Source: Sciurus carolinensis
Taxonomy: Eukaryota > Chordata > Mammalia > Rodentia > Sciuridae
Direction of reading: 5' to 3'
Length of the DNA stretch: 64,000 nucleotides
Assembly: GCF_902686445.1 (NCBI RefSeq)
Contig: NC_062217.1
Location: forward strand, 170,929,598-170,993,597
Shown: positions 56,560-64,000 of the stretch, piece by piece
Position numbering within the stretch: position 1 is the stretch's first letter
Layout: each line of letters starts with the position of its first letter
Notes under the pieces: generated by a model
Database searches by the model: none
Seen by the model: only the letters and a program-made list of their open reading frames with translations
Told to the model about the DNA's origin: nothing
Made by a program: the position numbers and the translations under genes

Positions 56560-57020
56560 GAAATCCTAATTTATATAATCAAATAGGATAACCCAATTTG
56601 TTACAATATACAGAGTCCTGAGTTCGGAGAAGTTTTAATCCTGTTCCATTTGGCAAATGTTCGTTAGGCATACAGATCGACTTAACAGCAGCTGTAGGAG
56701 TTTTTATTAGAGATTCTCACATCCTGAGTTTTTGTAACTACACAGTGTGCTTTAAATCCTTGCTTCGTCTTACAAGGAGAAAGTCAAAGAGGAAAGAAAA
56801 TGGTTCTGTTTAGGAACTCTTAACAACTCTCCCAACGGCACCCTGCTGGTTTCGATCCATTCTCACAAGCGGGGGACCTGGCTGCTGTGGGATCAAGAGA
56901 TCTGTGGGCGAGAGCCACCGCCTTGGTTAAACTGCACACTAATGGATGCGTTAATTGTTCTAAATGGGTTTTCAACTCTCTGTAAAATTAGCACTGACGC
57001 GTCAGCCAAGTGTCATGGGC
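56560..57020. promoter_or_regulatory. Candidate conserved noncoding element with a CpG-centred palindrome
   Basis: Non-repeat, A+T-rich DNA that ends with GCGTTAATTGTTC (56948-56960) and, 34 bases later, a perfect 12-bp palindrome CTGACGCGTCAG (56994-57005). CpG is otherwise rare here, so two CpGs kept inside a palindrome are notable. The palindrome contains two overlapping TGACG half-sites facing each other, the ATF/CREB/bZIP recognition half. No coding potential was recognised. Regulatory role inferred. Confidence 0.3.
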
Positions 57021-57411
57021 TGTGAGTGGGGTGTTGGCAGTGCTGGGGACTCGCTCCGTTTTTATTTCCCTCGGCTTCTGATCACAAAATATAGCCCGGT
57101 TGAGTCCCCAGGAGGAGTTACCCTTCACCATAGCCTCCCTTGAGCGCTACAGGGGGTGGCGGGAGGCCCCCTCCTTCTCTTCCTTGGATCTGAAGTGTGA
57201 CTAGGCCCAGGTGGGCTGGCAAATCAGTAACCAATTATCATAGAAAGAAAGTCCCATGAATTACATGTATAGAGGAAAAGCCCACAATTTTTATATTAAT
57301 GTGCAGTTGTTTTTCTCTTAAGTGGAACTCTTTCATATTTTTATCATATCGGTCGTTTTTTATTTCTTAACCTGGGGATCACTTGCTCTTATCTATTCAC
57401 CTTTTTCTCTT
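57021..57411. other. Unassigned sequence
   Basis: Nothing recognised. Start of a 141-codon plus frame (57322-57747) that runs through the antisense SINE and is therefore not a real gene. Confidence 0.35.
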
Positions 57412-57490
57412 CTTTTCTTTGGTGCTGGGCATTGGACCCATGGCCTTGGGCATGTTGGGCACGTGCTTTGCCTCTGGGCCCCCTCCCCAC
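57412..57490 (-). repeat. ID-like SINE, antisense
   Basis: TTTGGTGCTGGGCATTGGACCCATGGCC, then TTGGGCATGTTGGGCACGTGC is the antisense of the ID B box (GGTTCAATCCCCAGCACC) and body. T-rich sequence before it represents the A tail. Confidence 0.85.
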
Positions 57491-58454
57491 CCTCACTGCC
57501 ATTTTTAATTGGTCTATTTTTTCTATTTTATATGAAACTCTGTGTGTTAAGATGTTCAACAGACTTGTTTCCAAAACAAAACCACTTGCTATATCACGCT
57601 GAGCCCTTGCCTGAGCTGTACACCGGGTGGGTGGGGGGTCCCCTGGGTGGGGACCCCTCTGCGGTTCAGAGGCAGTGCAGGTGCTGTCTGCAGGCAGCGA
57701 GCAGCTCTTTCGGCTCGCTGGGAGTCCGGGACAGCTCTGCCTTCTGATGCACACAGTGGCACATGGCTTAGCCCGGGAGGGTGGGAAGTGAATGGGAAAG
57801 GCTTGCAGAAAGCCTGTCAATCAACACGAGCGCGTGGTGCTGCTCAGGCAGAGTCAGCATCACACAGAGGAGTCAGACAGACCCCTGGTCTGGGCCGCCC
57901 TTGCCTGCCAGCTCCTTGCCGCCACGTGCTCCCCTTAGACTGGACAGGGCTCACCTTCGGGGAGCAGAGTGTCTCGTGGGCAGACGGGGTGGGGGCCGCA
58001 CTGCAGGCTCCATGCAGCCAGGATGGTCCTGGAGGCTGCACAAGGCCATAGGTCGCACCTGGTTTTGAGCAGGTGGCATTCACATGCATGAGGGCAGGGA
58101 GAAGGCTCCTGAGCTGGGGTGTCACCTAAGGACACCCGCAGTCACCCCATCCTGTCCACTCTCTGCTTACACAAGGCTGAAACATGACCAGCGGGGAATC
58201 ATGAGAAAATGGATGTACATGGGGTGAGGAGTGCCCGCGGGCGACCCATCCGAAGCCCAGTGGGGGTGGCCGTCTGCACCTGCACCCCACCTGCACAGAA
58301 GTTCCTGGTTCCACAAGAGGCCACCAAAGCTTCCTCTATCTGCACACCATGTGGCCCTCCAAACCTATCCAGCCCGTCGTGAGGAAGTTTGTATGACGGG
58401 CACTGTTCAGGCTGTGGGGCACAATCGGGAGAAGCCCCCTGACTGAGGAAATAA
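57491..58454. other. Unassigned GC-rich sequence
   Basis: Frames of 134-143 codons on opposite strands overlap. CpG is moderate. No domain or repeat was recognised. Confidence 0.35.
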
Positions 58455-58615
58455 GAATTTAGCATTTCCAGTGAAATCCGAATTTCAGATTAACCCTGGC
58501 TAATTATTTAGTATAGATATATCCCATATAATATTGGGGGAATACATACATTTAAAAACTTATCTGTTGTTTATCCCAAGTTCAGGTTAAACTGGGAGTC
58601 CTCTGTTTTCTTGGG
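58455..58615 (+). repeat. Ancient palindromic interspersed repeat (copy 2)
   Basis: The left arm CCAGTGAAATCCGAATTTCAG and the right arm, read inverted, CCCAGTTTAACCTGAACTTGG pair imperfectly around a centre near 58535. The end CTTGGGCAACCCTAGAC matches the known terminal CTGGCAACCCTA of this old repeat. Related to the copy at 45425-45570. Confidence 0.6.
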
Positions 58616-59340
58616 CAACCCTAGACTCAGGCTTCCTTGAGTACTTCATGGAAGCCAAAGCAAAGTCTCAATAATTCCTCAGGAAAATGTCCTAGTTTCC
58701 AATCTTAAAGGCAGCACGGGAATGCCTTACACCTAATTATTCCCTATCAATTAAGAGTGCACAACAATTTCTGACACAGAATTTGAGACCAAATAAACTA
58801 GTGACATATTTGAAGGGGGAGGAAAAGGGATTCATGCACAGCAATGAACACACCTCCCTGCAATTGGATCTGCTTAATCTCCCAGCTTCTCCAGCCCAAA
58901 GGCTGGAAGACAAGTCACACACAAAAGTGTTTCATTCAAGGCTCACATGACGCCATCCATCACCAAAGCACATGTCTGGCACAGACTGAAAGCCAAAAGC
59001 AGTCTCACAAATATTTCAAAACTGAATTTATATCTTTCTAACACATGGTTTATATACGGATGTAATACCTAGAGAGCTTTGCAGTTCTCAAATAATATCC
59101 TGGCTAAACTACAAATGATGTCTGCAGCAGACCACAATACCAAAATGATTTGCTTTTAAAACATGTTAGAGAAAGCTAAGTTTCTGAGGGGCCGCTGCCA
59201 GAGATGCCTGCTTTAGTATGCAATTGTTGTAAAATAAGGGACAAGAATCCAAATAGACCCACTGTAAGCCAAATATTTGCATAGTTCCCTACACAGAGAG
59301 GAAGCCCTCCTTTAAAGCTCCAGCTGTACAGTGGAAGCGT
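58616..59340. other. Unassigned A+T-rich sequence
   Basis: No repeat or gene recognised. It leads into the CpG-rich region; the minus-strand 244-codon frame ends at 59176. Confidence 0.35.
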
Positions 59341-60420
59341 CAGGAGTGGCAGCTCGCGCCTGAATGAACTTGAGAAGTCCTCGCAGTCCCCACAATTCCG
59401 AGTACCTCTTCCACCCGGAAAACCGAACAGCCATCTAACAGCGCAGACGACACCATGTTTATCTCTGCTACTCCAAAGTGGGAAAAGTTCCCGCCCTGGC
59501 TGCTCTGCGCACAAGCCCTCTGGGGAGGCGGCGGCTCTCCCATGTCCTTCCCCCGTCAGACGCGCTTCGAGAGGAAAGCTGAGAACATGCAAGGCAGACA
59601 CTTTGTCTTCAGTGTCCAACAGCCACGCGGGGCGACGTAGGCTCCTTTTCCTCCAACTGAGATGGCGTGCAGACAGCTCCGGAGGGCAGGCCCTGCGCAC
59701 TGCCAGATGCCAACGAGGTTCCTGCGAATATGTCAATACCCTCCCTGTTCCCAGGGAGACAGCGGACAAACTGAAACAACTAAAAGAAAGCAGGGTCCCC
59801 GTGCTGGCCCAGACTGCGATGTCACCGGCTCTGCCAGCGTGCCCTGGAAATCGCTCTTCATGGGAGGGGCCGGGGCAGAGCACGTCACATGGATTTTCCG
59901 TGGAAATCATGCCCTCGATATTTTCAACTTGGCAATATCGGTGTGAATCAGACCCACATGGAGGGAAACTCCCATCTCAAGAACCACCCGCACTCAGGCA
60001 GGGTCGGCCAGGCGGCGTGCAGGCCAGTCTTCCAGGCCAACCGTGCCGGACAGAGAGTGACAGCACCGGGTTTCTTGCCAGCAGGGGGCTCACCTTGCTC
60101 CCATGGTCCCGACCTTGCTGGGAAGGCCGCCACACAAGCCCGCTCCTCCCGGGGCACTCTGTGGTCGCCATGAGTGGGTTGCCCGTGCTGTCGATGGCAA
60201 CTGTGCTGACGCTGCCCTGCACTTTACAGCTTGCATTGCGCCTCCACAGCCACGGGTGCTGGTGCCACGGTTCATGGCCATTCCACGCCGGGCGGGCCCC
60301 TGTGAGCAGTGAACCGCGGGGGCCAGGGCTTCTCCCATGCAGAGCCCACTCCTCTGGCAGCCAGCGAACGCCAGGGCTTCTGCTCATTTGCCCCCATCAC
60401 CTCCGATCTGGAGTTGCTGT
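59341..60420. promoter_or_regulatory. CpG-rich region (second CpG island)
   Basis: By hand count about 62 CpG in 1080 bases at roughly 58 percent GC, observed/expected near 0.7, densest in 59341-59700. The longest open frames of the window lie here on opposite strands: 59603-60697 plus (364 codons from a TTG, 293 from the first ATG at 59819) and 59910-59176 minus (244 codons, with a hydrophobic stretch near its end). Neither shows a recognisable domain, and antiparallel overlap in stop-poor DNA is the usual sign of chance. A CTCF-like site lies at 60078-60091. Promoter or insulator function is possible. Confidence 0.5.
60078..60091 (+). promoter_or_regulatory. CTCF-like core motif
   Basis: CCAGCAGGGGGCTC matches the CTCF core (CCASYAGRGGGCRS) at all positions except the T near the 3' end, and lies in a CpG-rich setting. 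It is the best CTCF-like match that I saw by eye in the window. Confidence 0.4.
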
Positions 60421-62377
60421 GGTCCCCGCAGTTGGCTGGTCCCCAAATCCCGTTCTCTTTAACATCCCTCACATCCAAACTCTGCTCACGTTGGTCTCCC
60501 ATCTGCCTGGCCCAGTCCCTCCCAGCCCTTCAGGTGCAGCCATGACTGTGGCTGGGGCTAGACAAAGCAGGGCTTGGAGGCAGGCAGAGGTCAAGGTGAA
60601 CTGGGCTGTGGCAGACGGCGCTGAGGACAGCAGCCCGAGGTCCAGGTCTCAGTGCCCACCTGTGCCAGGAGACCTGGCCCCCGACCCTTCGCTCTGACCC
60701 TGAGCTTGCCTTCAGCTGTGGTTTTCCCATTGCCCTCTTGCCCTCCTAGATGTGGCCTGGTCACGACTGGGTCCTACCAGCTCTGTCCTCTCCTGACCTC
60801 CTCTGAATCAATAGGGTCCCCATGTTCATGGGCAGGCTGGATCTTGGCCTCTCTGGAAGTCCCTGCGTTCCTGAAATACAACAGTCCTCAGAAGCATCTC
60901 CGTCTTGCCTGACCTGGGAACACCGGCGTTCCCCTTCCTGGGGTGGAGCTGAGTCACTGGCCACAGGGAGCTGGCTGTTTGAAACAGCACTATGGCTTCC
61001 TCTCCTCTGGGCCCCATCCCAGCACCATGGACTGACTACACACTAGACAAATGTGTCAACGGGTGTGATAGAGGGCGAGGTTGCCAAGCTGTCAGGTGTC
61101 AGGCATGGAAATGTGGCCTGGTTGATTGACGTCCAGGGTCGGGAACAGGACGTCCCCTCCTCACTGACATGCCAACACACCCGCTGTGTGCTGCCCCTGG
61201 GACTTCTGCAGCAAGGGCAGGAGGCCCCAGGGGTCCCTTTGGCTCCAGGAGCTGGGTGTACGTGCCTGGATTCCAACACTCAGTCTCTCCAGCCTTTGGA
61301 CACACACCTGAGGAGTGGACCTGACGTCCCTCAGCTACTGGAGGACCCTGGCCCTTCCACCTCAAGGGAAAGCTCCTGAGTCATTCTGTCATTCCCTGAA
61401 GGGACTCAGACCCCAGCACTGGTCAGGACACCTCAGAAGGCCAGGCTGGATGCTGGGTGCTCCCAGGCAGAACTAAAAACATAAGGTTGAGGGGGCAGGT
61501 CATTCCCTTTTCAGTTCTTCTAAGAAGAACGAAGTCCACTTTGTAAAACATGCTAGAACCTCCCCAGCAATTGACTATTGGCCGTCTTTCATGAAAGAAG
61601 CAGGGCCCGACTCAGGGACATAACAGACATGACTGTCTGGCTGGAATTAAATAACCCTGTTTTGCTTTCCTTTGATTTATTTTTATAGTATTTATGTCAA
61701 GTGATACTGGTCTTCTATTTATAATATGGAAGTACAATTTTCCTCTTAAATAAATGGAAGCAAAATGGATAAATTGACAAAGGAGAACTTAAGATAAACT
61801 AAGAGAAATTGTTTAATAATAGCACAGGTGATATATAAAAACTCATGAGGGTGGTTCTCGGATAACACTGAGGCACGGGGAGCTGAGGGGACTGCTGAGC
61901 GAGACCACACCAGGCATGTTACCTGAGGAGCTGGACAAATTCGCTGGGTCCCACCACACAGCAGAGATGCCATCCTGACCCGGGGGGGTTCAGGACTGCT
62001 TTTATAATGAGCTCCCAGGGTGTGGTTTCCATGCAGGCCATGAGGGAGACCAGAGGTCTCAGCGACCCTGGTCTTTGAGCCCAAGTCTGACCACCACACC
62101 AAAATCAAAGCACACGGACTGCTCTTTCTGTGGGCATGTGTCCCTGTCCCCACTGTGTTCAGAGTAGGCTTCTCTCCACTGCTCCAGAGCACTCTTCCTT
62201 CACTCCACAGGCATTCGAGCATCTTCTACATACCAAACGCAGTTTGTGGATTTGAGGGGAACTCCCCTGAGCTCCTTAACCCCAAAGGAATGCAGCATCC
62301 ATGAGTGGACACGTGCAGGACATGAACTTGATGTCTATGAGCTGAAAGCTTCATAAGGTCACTATGGAACATGCCAG
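60421..62377. other. Unassigned sequence
   Basis: GC-rich to about 61480, then A+T-rich (61640-61850). A perfect 14-bp palindrome TCTTTCATGAAAGA lies at 61585-61598. Frames of up to 158 codons (62222-61746 minus) have no recognisable domains. Confidence 0.35.
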
Positions 62378-62480
62378 GCTTATGAGCACCTACTATGTGC
62401 CAGGCAGACTCTTGCAGTTGATAATTGGGAGCCTGAGAGATTTCACAGTCCATGTGGGGGAGACAAGGGGGTTCACCGAA
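62378..62480 (-). repeat. L2 LINE 3' end, antisense
   Basis: GCTTATGAGCACCTACTATGTGCCAGGC, then AGATTTCACAGTCCATGTGGGGGAGACAAGG is the antisense of the L2 terminus (CTGTCTCCCCACTAG, then GTGCCTGGCACATAGTAGG). Related sequence may continue to about 62615 (GACAGCATTCCAGGGTGC). Confidence 0.7.
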
Positions 62481-64000
62481 GACAACACAGCACCTAGGCA
62501 CGATGCCTTCTGCAACCCAGAAAAAGGAACCAGGGACAGGGGTGGGAGGGCAGAGGGTCTTCCCAGGGGCTGGCGGTAGTAGGCACCCAGGGGAGGCCTG
62601 CAGGACAGCATTCCAGGGTGCTCCACAATAACACATGGCAGGCACTACGTCTACATGAGCTTGACATCTTTCCCACTTTATTTGCAGAGTCCCTCAACCT
62701 GTTTATAGAAGAGCTGAGTTACATGAGGGCTGCTGGTAGCAAAAGAAAAAAGAAAAATAATCGATCTATGACTCCTCTGCACTAAGCACTGTCTGCGAAC
62801 AGATGAACCTGATGGAATCCAGTCCACCGAGCCCTGCTCGCCCTCCGTGGGCTGTTTGTGGATGATTGGTGGGCACACTCCCAGCCCAGAGCCAGGGGGC
62901 TCCTGTGGCCACTGGTGCTCTGGCAACAGCCAGCTGCAGGCTTCAGCGGCCCTGAGGGAGGACATTCCCCAGGGCAAAGCCCCCTTCACAGGTCTGTGAG
63001 ATCATGCTGGGACCAGCCAGGAGAGTCATGTTCGCAGGAGTGCCCCGTCTCCAAAGGTCATCCCAAACGAAGTCAACCGATTGCAACGCGAGAGGACAGG
63101 TTTGAAATGTGTTCAAGCTGATAAAATGGTTTCATGCTCACAATTATCTACCTGGCTGCCTTCGCCCTTGCCCCCGAAGGCCTGCTCTTTCACAAGTCGT
63201 GCAGCCACCTTAGCACAAGTCACGTTCCTGTCCCGGCCTGGCCTGCGTCACCTGAAAAACGACAGACTGACGGGTGTCATCTGACTTCTTGGGATGCCAA
63301 GAACCTCACGTCGTAGTCCTAGGAGTCACCTTTCTTACAGTAAAAGTCCCAGGGTACCCTCCGATGATGCCAGTGTGTTTAAGGCAGTCGGCTCCACCCT
63401 CCACCAGTCTCAACCCTCAACTCTCAGGGAGGTCTCAGCGGGAGCACCCCTGGTCTCTGCCGCGCAGGTGCTCAGCGAGCCCGTGCGGGGCTGTGGAACG
63501 GCTGGCAACCATGAGTCGGGGCGAGTTTCTAGTTTCTGCTGTATTTCTAAAATTCTATCATTCCTTATATTCCATAGGTCTCACTGGCCATTAAATACGC
63601 AAATGACACTTGACAATCCTAACTAAAATAGTAACCATTCTTTTTTTACAAAGTAGAGTTTTAATGGGGAAAATAATGCCAAGAGTGCCCTGGCTGTCCA
63701 TTCAACCAGCAGCTCTGTGGAGCAGACTTGAGGGAGGAAAGAGTGACTGTGAAAGTCCAAGTCTTCTAGAGAATGCGTGGAACTGGCCGTGGTGAGATTC
63801 TAGGTGACCACGGCTCAGCATTTTTGAAAACCGAGCACTCACAGAAGGTACTTGATAAACAAAATTCTAAAGTGAGGCTCATTTCATTTCGGAGATGTGG
63901 CAAAACAGGGAGAGGGAGGTTTTCATGTTTATATTGGTCATGAGATGTGTAGTAGTTCACGGAAAATCCGTCCCACAACAACTCTTATGTCAATTTTTAA
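62481..64000. other. Unassigned sequence to the end of the window
   Basis: Moderately GC-rich to 63520, then A+T-rich. Frames of 60-139 codons occur on both strands. No exon, repeat or RNA gene was recognised. Confidence 0.35.

Noticed and set aside
59176..59910. 244-codon minus-strand frame as a membrane protein
   Set aside because: One hydrophobic stretch near the C-terminus is not enough. It lies antiparallel to another long frame in a CpG island, with no homology recognised.
59603..60697. 364-codon plus-strand open frame as a protein gene
   Set aside because: The frame starts from TTG rather than ATG, has no recognisable domain, is rich in Pro, Ser, Gly and Arg as GC-rich DNA dictates, and overlaps a 244-codon frame on the other strand.

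Overview
The window reads as nuclear DNA of a rodent of the squirrel family (Sciuridae: squirrels, marmots, ground squirrels). The main evidence is two composite SINEs (3233-3414 and 43855-44031) in which a 7SL-derived B1 monomer is joined to a tRNA-derived ID-like monomer, the B1-dID arrangement known from squirrel-related rodents. Several free ID-like monomers support this, one carrying the A-rich tail seen in squirrel copies. Mammal-wide repeats (MIR, L2, MER20, MER5, MER2, MaLR LTRs, old L1) are scattered throughout. The assignment rests on recognising repeat families by eye.

I find no convincing protein-coding gene, no rRNA or tRNA gene and no CRISPR array. Long open frames are rare and mostly fall in GC-rich, stop-poor DNA, often open on both strands at once. 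The window is best read as intergenic or large-intron sequence with possible regulatory islands. The only recognisable protein sequence is decayed L1 retrotransposon ORF1/ORF2.

Layout: 1-1183 is A+T-rich and 3'UTR-like. 1863-2339 is a probable solo LTR. 5185-7610 is an antisense L1 missing both ends, with an ID SINE nested in it. 8.2-9.5 kb holds an L2 scrap and an MLT1-like LTR. 10.0-10.6 kb is a repeat-free A+T-rich block dense in homeodomain-type motifs. 13.6-18.3 kb holds MIR, old L1/HAL1-like pieces and a MER20. 19.74-20.22 kb is a compact CpG island. 21.2-23.6 kb is more old L1. 26.4-32.2 kb is the largest element, a decayed but nearly complete L1 with an internal RT deletion and a duplicated 3'UTR block. 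32-45 kb is GC-richer, with tandem duplications, SINEs, L2/MIR/MER scraps and a MaLR LTR. 45-51 kb contains a MER2 and a second conserved-looking A+T block. 53-57 kb has MIR, L2, a MaLR LTR with a perfect 5-bp target duplication, and a block carrying a 12-bp CpG palindrome. 59.3-60.4 kb is a second CpG-rich region, which holds the longest open frames and the best CTCF-like motif. The rest is unassigned unique sequence.

The strongest candidates for undescribed function are regulatory rather than genic: the two CpG-rich regions and the three motif-dense non-repeat blocks. I saw nothing resembling a new multi-gene system.
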